Below, piece after piece: positions 10,187 to 21,391 of a DNA stretch of 64,000 nucleotides. Position 1 is the first letter of the stretch, and each line of letters starts with the position of its first letter. The stretch comes from Naematelia aurantialba. Its lineage: Eukaryota; Basidiomycota; Tremellomycetes; Tremellales; Naemateliaceae. The stretch is from NCBI GenBank assembly GCA_021527695.1, contig JAKFAO010000006.1, forward strand, positions 744,001 through 808,000, read 5' to 3'. The notes beneath the pieces are model-generated. The model ran no database searches. It had not been told where the DNA came from and saw nothing but the letters and a program-made list of their open reading frames with translations. A program made the position numbers and the translations under genes.

Positions 10187-11003
10187 TCACGACACATCGA
10201 GCTCTTCGATGCGTGCAACAAAGTCATCCATATTGCCAGAGTCATCTCGGATTTCTCGGTCTTTGGCGGCATTCGAGTCAGGCTCGTCGACGCTGATTTG
10301 CGGCGCAAAGAATGCTGCCGACGGCGTGGTGGGAGTCACGAGAGTGAACGACACGGATCGGTCCGAGACGGTGCGGAGGTCGTTCGAGCGGGCCCTGGAG
10401 GATGGGCCGGCTGACGGCGATACTGGTCGCTGGTGTGGCGTTGGTCGGGGTCTAGGCGGGGTCGTGGATGTTATGAGAATGTTGGGGACCGGCGACGAGG
10501 GCGGTGTGGGGAGGTACTCCTGATGACTTTGTCAGCAACCATGACAGCGCGAGTCTAGGCCAGGTAGCTCGACTGACCTCGTCGATCTGCGGCTGGCGCG
10601 AGATGGTCATGGTGCGCTGGACAGTGGGGCGGAGCATTTGCTGGCTCGGAGTCGACGCGTTACCGCGCACGCCGATACTGGATAGCGTACGCTCCAGCGG
10701 TGGGGCTACGAGTGTGCGCTTGTCGGACGCGAGATGGGCCGAAGACGTCGCTGCAAGCGCGTAGGTGCCCGTCGCCGAGTCGCCACAGAACGAGTGGGCG
10801 CGCTTGGGCGCGCCGGGCCGTTTCGGCATCATTGCAGTTGGCGATGACGCGGGCGACGCCGGCGAGCCTCGTGCTAGGCCCGGGGACGCACCGGGTGACG
10901 GGTACGAGTATGGCGAATGACGGCTCGGCGGTTGCAGAGAATGGAGGCGCCGTGGTGGCGGCCGATCCAGCGACGGCGGAGTAAGGTAGGTTGTTGATGA
11001 CAT
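10187..11003 (-). CDS. Ser/Pro-rich hypothetical protein (252 aa)
   Basis: Predicted exons are 10578-11003 and 10187-10519, joined by a 58-nt GTCAGT...CATCAG intron containing GCTGAC, in phase 0. The product is 252 residues, mostly low-complexity and probably disordered. It is Pro/Ser/Thr/Arg-rich, with SPASSP-type stretches, two TPP-type motifs just after the splice junction, and an acidic end DDFVARIEELDVS that could form a short helix. There are no membrane segments. The start MSSTTYL is chosen because the open frame upstream lacks a better context. The many SP/TP sites suggest a phosphoprotein, but this is inference. I do not recognise the family. Confidence 0.65.
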
Positions 11004-13495
11004 GTCGCGTTGCCTGTTGACTGTCGCTTCTCGAGCACCGGTACCGGCTCTGGCCTCGAGGACTAGACACCACACCCAGCACCAGGTCGCGGACGACTAC
11101 GGAGTGCCTCTGAGCGAAGTGGTGATGGCGTGTAGATGTGCCTCCGAGGGAGTGCTGATGGGTTTCAGTGAGGTTGCCAGTGTTTTGTGTATTCCGTGCC
11201 GGATTCGAGTACTCGATTTGCGTGCCGGAGTGCGAGTCGCTAGCTCCAGTGCCTCTCGCCTGTACAAACTAGAGCAGAGCCTATTATCGGGGGGAGCTTG
11301 GCCCTGCAGCAACAGAATTAAGGCTAGTGCCTACTGCGACGCAGATGAGGTAGGAGGAGTGACATGGCCTGCAGGTTGGTCCGGATATTGTATTCGTACA
11401 TCAATCAATGCATCATCGAGCGAGCCTGTTCCGTGTTGTGGGCTTGGTTTGAGCATCAAGCAAGGTCGACCCCCCGTTTTTTGGTCTCTGTCGGAGTACG
11501 TGGGTACTCTACCCAACGGACTCGGCTACGTACTTCGGCAGCCCGAGCATCCTAGAGCGAGCTACGCTACGGCTGCAGGGACGGGCAAGAGGCAAGCGCG
11601 AGCGAGTTCACATCGCACCATCAGGCAGCGGGACGGTTCAGGTCACTCGGTCACACTGGCCCCGAACTCTCACCCCCGTCCTCTACATCTACACGACCCA
11701 TCCCGCTGTTGGCGGTTATTTTTTCCTGGCTCCTGGCCCTGGCATGTTGGCATTCCGTTAGTTTTATAGGCGTGACTAATTGCTACCCGTAGCTGCGCGC
11801 TTCTTGCTCCGTAGCTTCTTTCGTGTCCCGGGATGTCCGGGCTCATGATTCATTGTCTGTCGACGACGCGTCGTAGTGGTACAAACTCGTGACGTTCTGC
11901 ACGCGTGCCAGTCAACTGACACTAGGCTTAACTCTGAGCGCAGAGACGCCTGGACGCCTCTGACGATCAAGATCGTCGCTCGCCAAATCTAATTGCTTGT
12001 AACCCACCTATCTGGTCGTCTTACGGAGAATAACGAGATGGCCAGCAGCAAGGGGCTTCTCCTTCCCACGAGCATAAGCTCCCTGGCGTCAAGCCTCCAG
12101 CATGGCCACGAAGGCCGGGTCACGCGTCTTGGCATCCACGTACGCGAGTACGTGCGGACGCCTCGTCGTCACGTCTCTACTACTGTCTGCGTCCTAAACC
12201 GCGGGTCGTCAGACAGACCACAGCCGGCTACGGTGGCACACGGCACTGCTTGATGGCTTCCATTGTTCTGGACACACTAGATCTCTCGGATGCAAACGAT
12301 GCCGAGCTGACACCTCTCACCACCTCGCTCGTGACCTTTGATTCTCACTGCGCTGTGCACTCGTGTCTCCAGCTCAGGTGATTCAGGTGCTTCCCCACTG
12401 ACGGCGCAAGAAGGACAAACCGTCCCAGACTTATCAGACTCTAGGGTTTAATCTGTCTAAAGTCAAATGAGGAGCACCATTATTCGTGATGCGGGTAGCA
12501 CCGCGAACGTTAGGGTCCGAGCAGGATACCACAGAATGCAGGATATAGGATGCAGGATGCAATATTCATGTAGGCTTTGGAACCAAGTATGATTACGAGC
12601 GGGAGACGAACCGAGATATCAAAGCTGGGCCGGAGGGCGCCGTTTCTCACGCTACAGACGCGTCTCTTGGTCATACCTCCCGACGCGTTGGCTGGCTCAA
12701 CCGAAGAGGGAAATCTTGTCCGGCTGGCACCCTCGTCACGCTCGCAGGGCCCCGCGACTGCACACGCAGATAGAGGCAGGTTTCTGCCGGTGTAGCTCGG
12801 GCCTCCCTGCCGTGGCGCGAGAGGCATGAGTATGTCGGCGTCGGCGTCTCAGGCGGCAAGCGAAGTGTTCCGTGCCCGTCGCCGTTTGTCCCACACCTAC
12901 ACACCCACATGGACGGCCTGATTAGCGTAGACCAACTGCGGTCCCGACCGGCGCCCGCTGACTCTGCCTCATGTGACTATAGAGCCATATATAGATGGTC
13001 GCGATCTAGGGTTGCTCAACTCGCATACCTGGCAGAGCACTGAGATACGGGATGTAAACCTGGAACATCGACTTTAAGCACGGGAGTGCGCGGGGAGAAT
13101 AAAAATGGCATACATTACTCTAGTCACATTCCATCCGAGTTTTATGTTCCCGCTTGCTAAGGACATTGAAAGAGCGACGGCCAGGATGACAAAGTATAGA
13201 GATCCTTGGGGTAGGGATGGTGGCACCACACCTGCACTAGAACGGGTACGGACGCGCAATCGACCGTATCGCTTCCCCTGGCGGACGACGAGCTGAAGGC
13301 CGCAGCTCCCGCCACATTTCCAATGCAGCAGAATGAGGGACTGCCGAGGTCTCGCACGAGGGCATTTCTTGCACCAAGTTTCCTCTTTGCAGCTAATGAC
13401 ATGAGGTGAGACGATTTGTACGATGACGGATTGATACAACCTGTTACACGCTTGATACACTGCTGCTGCCGAGATCGATGACATGCTTTGCAATT
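11004..13495. other. Long intergenic region, about 2.5 kb
   Basis: This is the largest gap without a supportable gene. It must contain the promoter of the 252-aa gene and the 3' region of PNC1. A 256-codon plus-strand frame starts at 11002, but it overlaps the start codon of the divergent gene and has Cys/Arg/Ser-rich, motif-free content, so it is not called. No tRNA-like fold, transposon end or repeat array was seen. Confidence 0.5.
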
Positions 13496-14704
13496 CTACC
13501 TCCCAATCCAGTCTCTCACTTCTGCCTCCCAGTCACCGCCATCCTTGCCTGCCACTACCGCTCCGAGGGCCACGAGTTTCTCAAATCCTTCACTAACCGC
13601 TGTGGCGTCGATGCCACGCGTTGCTGGCTTGACTAACATGGTGGAGAACGATGCTCCTAACGCCGACAAGGAGGTCTGCAGCACGCTTCGCAATGTCAGC
13701 TCCTCGGATAAGCGTATCCCGGGCGGGGAACTCTCGCGAGAGTGTGGATAGGGAGCCTCGAGAGAGGGCGGGAGAGAGGTCTCGAGAGAGTGATGGATAT
13801 CGACGGTCGGTCACGGCGAAAATGTAAGAGGAGATGAGAGGGACGTACCAGAAATCAGATGCAAGCCCGACAATGACGACCTTCTCCACACCCTGATCAC
13901 GAAAGTATTTGGCCAACGCAGTATCATTCGGCATGATGAGTTGCGGAACACTCGAGCCGTCGTCTGTAGGTGGCTCTGCGGGGTCCGTCGCTTCAAGTAG
14001 GTATCCGTCGAACGCCGAATACGCCTCCAACAAGCAGTGGCAGCCCTGCGGGGTCAGCGTCGATTCCCCCGCCTGTTCCCGTCCATCTTTTTCACCATGT
14101 CCTAGTGCGCTATCCCTCTTGTACCACGTGTACTGGTTCCTGATATCTTTGGAGAAAGGAGAAGAGTCGAGAAAGTGCTGGATATGGAGGAAGCTAGAGG
14201 AAGGATAGAGGAAGGATAGCTGAAGCATGAGAGAGCACAGAGGAAGACACAGACCTTGCGGACAATCTTCATTCTCTCCTTCCAGGGGTCGAAGGAATGC
14301 CGCAGCTCGTGCTCAATCTCAGCACCCTTGGTACTGATCACACAGTGATCTGGCCAGAGCATCTGGGCGTACTCGACCCCATGCGCATTGGTCACCAGCT
14401 TCTCTGTGAATGGCTCGCCTCCGTGCGTCGAGGCAAACGAAATATGACCTTGTGGGTGATAGTCCTACGTCATCCCGTGTCTCAGCCCCAACACAGACCC
14501 ATATGATACGTGCGATATGATACATGTGAGATTGCGATAGTGGCATACCTGTGAGGGGACGATGATGTCCCAGTCCCATTGGGACTTGTCCAGTAATCCT
14601 TGGATCACGGGTATCACAGCGCGCCCATCGGGCACTGCCAAGGCGCCATCGGGTGGGAGAAAGTCATTCTGTACGTCAACAATGAGAAGTGCGGTCTTGC
14701 TCAT
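13496..14704 (-). CDS. PNC1: Nicotinamidase (250 aa)
   Basis: Hydrolyses nicotinamide to nicotinate in the NAD salvage pathway (isochorismatase fold). Exons are 14549-14704, 14255-14464, 13849-14045 and 13496-13685, with introns in phases 0, 0 and 2. The N-terminus ALLIVDVQNDF supplies the catalytic Asp10. DYHPQGH (from residue 53) provides the metal-binding Asp and His residues. VRKG gives the catalytic Lys122, formed across the second intron, and ASDFCV gives the nucleophile Cys188. The Cys188 codon is itself split by the third intron. HCVISTKGAE and EAYSAFDG are further family landmarks. The length is a little above the usual 210-220 residues because of a Pro/Asp insert near residue 145. 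It is head to head with RLI1, 373 bp apart. The 209-nt second intron is unusually long for this window. Confidence 0.92.
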
Positions 14705-15077
14705 TCCGCCCCCTGCTGCTATGGAGAGATATGGCTCGAACCCTGCAGAGTATCGTCAACAGGCGGATCACCTCCACCGAAGCTCTGCTCACAATTAGGC
14801 GCGCGTCACAGGTGCAGTTAGGCGTCAGTAGCACTCCCAGGTTGCTGCACTCGGTGTCCACGCGCGCCTAATCTCCCTTTCAACCTATCAAAATCGGTTC
14901 AAATGGTCAGCGGCGAGAACCAAAAGCGACTGCCAAAATTGTTGTCATCCACGCACACTCGGTAGTCGAAGAGCCTTTCTCCACCTCCAACGCTCCCTAT
15001 TTCGACGCGACAACAGCGCGATAGGACCAGGGTCGCAATCTGGGACGAGTCTACGCGCGATTTAAGCTGGGGTCGAT
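14705..15077. promoter_or_regulatory. Divergent promoter region, PNC1/RLI1
   Basis: 373 bp between the start codons of two divergent genes must hold both 5' UTRs and core promoters. No TATA box or known operator could be assigned by eye. Confidence 0.6.
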
Positions 15078-17396
15078 ATGTCTGACAAGCTCACGAGAGT
15101 GGCCATTGTCTCTGATGACAAGGTGTGTAAAATATCCTTTGTCGCCGAGTATGCAGACTGACGCCTCGACTTCAGTGCAAGCCAAAGAAGTGGTACGCTG
15201 CATTTAAAAGAGCTGAGGGGCTTTGACCGCAAAGCTGACTTGGGTTTTCCTTCCCCTCTCCTCTCATGTGTCTTCGTGCCGCCCTCTTCTCACAGTCGTC
15301 AGGAATGCAAGCGATCATGTCCAGTGGTCAAGATGGGGAAGCTATGTATCGAGGTCAACCCCACAGATAAAAAGGCGTTCATATCCGAGGACCTGTGTAT
15401 TGGTTGTGGTATCTGCGTGAAAAAGTGCGCTCTCCTCTGTCGGTCGGAACCAGCGTCTTGCTAACCATGCGAAGATGCCCTTTCGAAGCCATCCAAATTC
15501 TCAATCTCCCCACCAACCTCGAGACCCACGTGACCCACCGATACTCTGCCAACGCGTTCAAGCTGCATCGTCTGCCCACACCCCGGCCGGGGCAAGTGCT
15601 CGGCCTCGTCGGTACGAACGGTATTGGAAAATCGACGGCATTGAAAATCCTTTCAGGCAAACTCAAGCCAAATCTCGGACGGTACGACGACCCACCTGAA
15701 TGGCAGGAGATTCTCAAGTACTTCCGTGGCTCGGAACTTCAGAATTTCTTCACAAAGGTGCTCGAGGACGATATCAAGGCAGTCACCAAGCCGCAATACG
15801 TCGACCAGATTCCGCGAAGCATCAAAGTCCCAGGGATGACTGTGGGCAAGATGTTTGACCGGCAAACAGAGCTCGGTAACAGAGATCAGCTAGAGTCGGA
15901 TCTGGAGTTGAAGGGATTGCAGACGCGAGAGGTCGGGCAGCTGTCCGGTGGAGAGCTTCAAAGATTTGCCATCGCCATCGCCAGCGTGCGAAAGGCAGAT
16001 ATCTACATGTTTGACGAGCCCTCATCGTACCTCGATATCCGACAGCGTTTGGCGGCGGCAAGAGTGATCCGAGGACTCGTCACGGCAACAAATTACGTCG
16101 TCGTGGTCGAGCACGATTTGGCAACGTTGGACTATCTGTCGGATTTCATTTGTGTTCTCTACGGTGTACCAGGAACGTATGGTGTCGTGACCATGCCGTA
16201 CTCTGTCCGTGAAGGTACGTTTGGATCCCGCCCAGTTGTTGGAGGCTTACGCTAGTCAGGCATCAACATCTTCCTTGACGGTATGATCCCCACTGAAAAC
16301 CTTCGATTCCGAGACGAGTCCCTCACATTCAAAATCTCCGAGACGGCCGACGAGCTTCAAGCTCCAAAGACACAGCGTGTCGAGTACCCGTCGATGACAA
16401 AGACCTTGGGAGGCTTCAAGCTGCATGTCGATGCGGGCCACTTTTCAGATTCAGAGATCATCGTGTTGCTGGGCGAGAATGGAATGGGAAAGACTACGCT
16501 GGTGCAGTTGTTGGGTGGAAAGCTGGAGCCGGACGATGCGAAGAGCAAGATTGAGTTGAAAGTGTCCATGAAACCTCAAACAAGTAAGCTGCATAGTGCG
16601 CGGAAAGTTTGCGAGACGCTGACAGCTTCACTCAGTTTCGCCCAAGTTCCCTGGTTCAGTGCGGTCATTGCTCATCAAGCGTATCAAGGCGATGTTCATG
16701 CGTACGTGGATCCGCTCGAGAATGCTGGCTGCGCTGACCGTGTCAGATCCGCAATTTAACAGCGATGTCATCAAACCCATGCAGATCGAACCTATTATGG
16801 ACCAGGATGTGCAGACGTGAGTGTAGACTGGTTCATTCTTGTTGGTTGAACATGCCTGACATGGTTCAGTCTGTCTGGAGGAGAGTTGCAGCGAGTGGCT
16901 ATTTGTCTGGTGCTGGGTGTACCAGCGGACGTGCTGCTCATCGACGAGCCGTCGGCCTACCTGGACTCTGAGCAGCGTATCATCGCGTCAAAGGTGATCA
17001 AGAAGTTTGTCATGGGGTCCAAGCGGACTGCATTTGTCGTCGAACACGATTTCATAATGGCGACCTACCTTGCCGATCGGGTCATCGTCTTTGACGGCAA
17101 GCCGGCGATCGAGTCGTACGCCCGGAAGTGAGTCGCTACGCGTTGCTTCAAACTGTGGTGTATGCGTCGCTGATGAGGACCAGACCCGAGGGGCTGTTGA
17201 CGGGAATGAACAAGTTCCTCAAATCGCTCGATATCACCTTCCGCAGAGATCCCACCAACTAGTCAGTTCTCTCGCTACGTGTTACGGGGTACATACAGCT
17301 GACGTGCACAGCCGACCACGGATCAACAAGATGGACTCGCTCAAGGACAAGGAGCAAAAGGTCGCTGGGTCGTACTTTTTTGTCGACACCGACTAG
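15078..17396 (+). CDS. RLI1: ABC-type ribosome recycling factor ABCE1/Rli1 (603 aa)
   Basis: Splits post-termination ribosomes, works with eRF1/Dom34 and eIF3, and is essential in eukaryotes. Exons are 15078-15122, 15176-15192, 15296-15424, 15475-16214, 16260-16583, 16636-16701, 16747-16816, 16870-17127, 17184-17261 and 17312-17396. The total is 603 residues, against about 608 in yeast. The N-terminal Fe-S domain has Cys16, 21, 25, 29 and the ferredoxin-like run [12 protein letters not shown] (Cys55, 58, 61, 65). NBD1 has Walker [10 protein letters not shown], signature LSGGELQR and Walker [14 protein letters not shown]2 has [17 protein letters not shown] and [10 protein letters not shown]. 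The C-terminus is the conserved region ending GSYFFVDTD. Exon 2 is only 17 nt and carries two of the Fe-S cysteines. All phases close without a stop. Confidence 0.97.
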
Positions 17397-18038
17397 ACGG
17401 CATGTGTACTCGCGTATCATATATCTGCATCCTGGGTTCCTATATTCCTGCATTCATTTCTGCATTATCGGCATTGGCAGGAACGTGCCGAGCTGGTCTC
17501 TTGGATAGCATCAGGATGAGGAGGGGATGGGAATGGGATGGATAGGATGGGGATGGGAATGGGAATGAGGGAGGCGAGAGTCGATTGGGGGCATACCTTG
17601 CATGTATCTATTGCTCTCTGCGTGGCATGCCAAGAGGCCGCGGGACTGAAGCCACAAGGGATCGCTGCGGCGCAAGTCGCGTGCGAGGGTTCGGCCATGT
17701 CTGCGGTCACCCCTACTTTGACTTTTGCCTGCGTTTACATTTACACACCTCGTGCTTGTCGCCGGATTTCTGCTGGGTGCTTGGAGCAGCACGACTACGA
17801 CAGATGCGGTAACGAGCTCACTGACGTTGATTCCACCGACACCGCTCTCAGCGCCGTTTAGCCCGAAAGTCGAACCGCACCCCAAAACCAAAACCAACAT
17901 CAGCATCAAAATCAACTGCCACCGCAGCGCCCAAGCGTACAGCGAGCCCGACGTCCACGGCTCCTCTGACTTTGGGAGTGGCATCGTTGTCGTCGCCGTC
18001 GTCGTCGTCACCGCCGCCGCCGTCGTCGAGTTGCGACC
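17397..18038. other. RLI1 3' region and upstream region of the coiled-coil gene
   Basis: 642 bp between two plus-strand genes. It contains a G-rich imperfect repeat of GGGATGGGAATG type near 17520-17570. No further coding exon is supported. Confidence 0.5.
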
Positions 18039-21018
18039 ATGTCGTCCTCCGCCTCCTTGGCGTCGCCGCTACCGACGTCGCACCCGCTCATCGCCGAGCT
18101 CGGGTCGCTGCGACACCAGCTCCTGCAGTACCAGAAAGCCGCGCACCAGTCTGCCATTCAGCTGCAGGGCTCACGGCTGGAGCTGTCGCTTGCGAGAGAG
18201 GAGAATGGGGTGTTACGTGATCAGGGGGAGGGGCTGAGGCGGGAGCTCGAGGTGCTCAGGTGGGTCTCGTCCACACGTTCTGTCCCTGCGAGCTTCACTG
18301 AATGACTTCCACTCCCGTGTTGGCATTCTCACGAGTCCCTGCCTACTAACTCCCTCTACCACGCATCCTATGGATTCTACATGGCACACGGCACACGGCA
18401 CATGTGACATGCTGCATGTTGCATGCTGCATATCGCATGCCTTGGGCCAGAGGCTGACTCGTCTCGCAGGAAGAACCCGGCCCCTCCGCCAATCCCACCG
18501 ACTTCCACAGCGCTGACCGAGCTCTCCCTGGCACACCGCCGCCTGTCGGCCAAGTTGGACCTGACGGAATCCCAACTGGCGTCAGCGCAGCTCGAGCTCG
18601 CTTCGGCCACGCAAGAGGCACAGCGGCTGGTCCGGGAGCGCGATGGGGACCGAGCGACGATCAACGAGCTGCGCAGGGTCGAGGAGGATCGGGAGGAGGA
18701 GATCGAGTGGGAGAAGGGGGAACGCCGGAGGGTCGAAGAGCAGAAAAAGCTCGTGTGAGTCCATGTGCAACGTGCGACACCAGCATCCACGTCCAAACCA
18801 TAGCGCGCCCTGCGAGGCTAGGGTGACGGGGCATGAGTTGAGACAGCGCAATTCGGCAGTAGCTGACGACGGCAGAGACCTCGCGTTGGAAGAGTACGAG
18901 TCACTGGTACACTCTCTTGACCCCTCGGTCGTGCCCCCCGCCACGCCCTCCAAGCCTTCCACAGCCGACATTCTGCAATCCCCACCTGAGCTTGGCTCGC
19001 CCTCCATGCCCACACCTGCGGCGTCGCCATCCGAAACGTCCATACACACCGCATCCGAGTCCATCTCCAAGCTCCTCGTAGGGCAGCGGGGCGTGCACCG
19101 CCTCTTCACAGACTTCACCTCCATCCTCGCCGAAAAGGAGCGCAAGCTGCACGCTCTGCAGTCCCGCGTCGAGGAGCTCGAGTTCTCCCTGTCTACTGTC
19201 GAGGCCCAACTGGCTACCGAGACAGCTCTGCGGGTCTCGGCGCAGGTCGAGCGAGATCGCGCATTGCGGGATGACGCGAGTGCCGCCAAGGTCGTTGAGC
19301 GGTATATGACCTTTACGCAAAAGACACATGCGACGGTCCACATGCACCTCGATAATCTCCGTGCTCGAAGCGCTGCGACACACGCCACCCTGCGCAACGA
19401 GGTGCTGGCGCTTCGAGGGCGAGTGCGCGGCGAGACGGACCGTGCCACGCGTCTCCGAGAAGCCATGGACGAGATGAGCGAGACCCTCGCACGGGAAGCA
19501 ACTGGAAGGAGAAGAGAGGTCGCGATGCGGCTCAAGATGATGGCTGTCGAGGAGAAGCGGGAGAGAAAGGTCGAGATATGGCTGGACAAGGTGAGGCGCG
19601 CTCGTACAGGCGCCGAAGGCGCTGTGTTGGAGCCGGACGCACTCGAAGTCCTCCTAGATGAGGCCGTCGAGGCGGTGACATTTGAGGACAAAATAGAGGG
19701 CAAGGACAAGTCTCGGTCCTGGGGTCTCCTGAGCAGAAGGAAAAAGATCCCAGAGATGAGCACATCGGCGCACGGCGAGCAGTCAAGCGTGGCGAGGGTA
19801 CTGCTCGCTGAGGATCTAGTCAACACCCTCGTGCAGGATCTTCAGGTTGAGATGGAACGGCGCATGGAGCTCGAGCGGCAGCGAGTCGAGTGGCTCGCCA
19901 AGGAGGCTGTAGAAGGTGTCGAGCCCGAGGCCGAAGGGGAAGGTCACACGATGTTCGACATCGGCGAGCATGAAGATGAAGAGGAGACGGTAGTGGCCAA
20001 CGGTGTGGCCCATGGAGACAAAGATGGTCTTGACGATGGACTGCTGGGCGGACGAGCGGCAGACGCCCCGGAAGAGACCGAGGTCGAGGAACCCCTCCCA
20101 AGCACACCATCACCAGAACCGCAAGATCATCCGCTGGTCGGTCAACTTCGCGATCTATTTTCTCCCTTGCACGACATGTCCGAGCCCCTTCAGAAATCGC
20201 TACATGATTTGTCCCTGTCGCTCGCCTCGCTGCGATCAAGTCTGCCCGTCCCAATCGAAGACCCCGATTCTGCCAATCCGAACGCGTCGAGGCGCAAGCC
20301 ATTCTTGAACATCTCACTCAAGACGCCGGACGTCCATTCGGACCCTGTCCTGCTCCACTTGCTGGATGCGATCCACGAGGTGATTGAGGATGCGCGCGTG
20401 GACGTCGAGATTGCCGTGGCCGATGAGGAGCGGGTGTTCCGCGGCTTTGAGGCGCTGCTGGGTGTGGGTTCAAGCGGAGCTGTTCAGGGCAAAGAGGTGC
20501 TCAAGGATGCGCGAGAATATCTCGCCGACCGAGCGGACAATGGACCGTACGGCAAGCTGGAACGCAGAGTAGCGGACGTCGAGAGCGATTTGGCAGTGAT
20601 CAAGCAGACTCTGCATGAGACGGAAGGGATGGAGATGGACAGGACCAAGGACAAGGAGAAAGACAAGCAGCCCGGGACTGAGCGCAAGCGCGGCTCAGTG
20701 TGGAATACCGTGCAGCTCCATACTGTGTCTGCGCCGATCACGCGGCCGCTCATCGGCAGTGGTAGTCCCGGGTCTCCCGATTCGCCAACTAGTGAAGCCC
20801 GACGGCGCACGACGAGCCTGTTCTCCGGCGTCGGCAGCGCGGGACGGACGTTTTCAGCATCTGTCATGGGCGCGCCTAGGCGGGTCACGAGTGGCTTCGC
20901 GGGTGGATTGCATCGCGGACGAAAGGGGTCTATCGGAGATCAGAGAAAGAAGGACGAGAGGAAAGGTGAGGAGCAGGGGTTGGCGGATCCGGTGCAGATG
21001 GAGGATGATGTGGAATGA
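18039..21018 (+). CDS. Large coiled-coil hypothetical protein (882 aa)
   Basis: Exons are 18039-18259, 18470-18754 and 18876-21018, all phase 2, giving 882 residues. The start has a favourable context (GCGACCATG). Residues 15-170 are two heptad-rich segments. A Ser/Pro/Thr-rich linker follows, then a long coiled coil (about residues 240-390) rich in Glu, Arg, Ala and Leu, an acidic stretch (about 500-560, EHEDEEETV), and a Ser/Arg/Gly-rich basic tail with repeated TSLFSGVGSAGRTF-like phosphosite patterns. No motor, kinase or membrane domain is visible. The architecture resembles cytoskeleton- or trafficking-associated scaffold proteins, but that is inference and I do not recognise an orthologue. 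A 414-codon antisense frame is a shadow of the coiled coil. Confidence 0.8.
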
Positions 21019-21391
21019 GCGATGCACAAAGGCTGCACATGATACTATCCAAGGCATCTTGTATGCATCGATCCTCAGCTGGGACATCGCTGTGCTGTCG
21101 CCGTTGCACACAAGCGAGACCGCGTCCAAGATTATACAAGCAGTGGACTTGTCCGTCGTGCTCGTCCACGCGGTTCGGCCGGAACTTGCCCCTTTTCACA
21201 AGCGCGTATTTCGCTTGTGGTGGTGGTTTACCGGCCATTCGACACTGCAACCGCCTTGGCCTGACAGCCAGCATGTGCACGTTGGCCATTTCGTCATCCA
21301 CGTCTCTACACTGCTAGAACCATACACCAAGCTGAGAAGCAGCACCCCGTCCCTCTTACCGCCGTCGGCCCAAAAAGTGGAAACTCTGAAA
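21019..21391. other. Intergenic between coiled-coil gene and ALDH gene
   Basis: 373 bp holding the 3' UTR of the coiled-coil gene and the promoter of the ALDH gene. No gene is seen. Confidence 0.5.

Noticed and set aside
11002..11769. 256-codon plus-strand frame
   Set aside because: Its ATG overlaps the start codon of the divergent 252-aa gene. The composition is Cys/Arg/Ser-rich without motifs or splice support. It is kept only as part of an unexplained gap.
14046..14254. Coding extension of PNC1 exon 3 (frame with YTWYKRDSALG)
   Set aside because: The frame is open, but the acceptor CCCGCAG before 14045 restores the family motif VRKG and the normal spacing to EAYSAF, so this stretch is treated as intron.
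18582..19826. 414-codon minus-strand open frame
   Set aside because: It is antisense to the third exon of the coiled-coil gene. Ser/Arg-rich translation without motifs is the usual mirror of a GC-rich Glu/Arg coiled coil.
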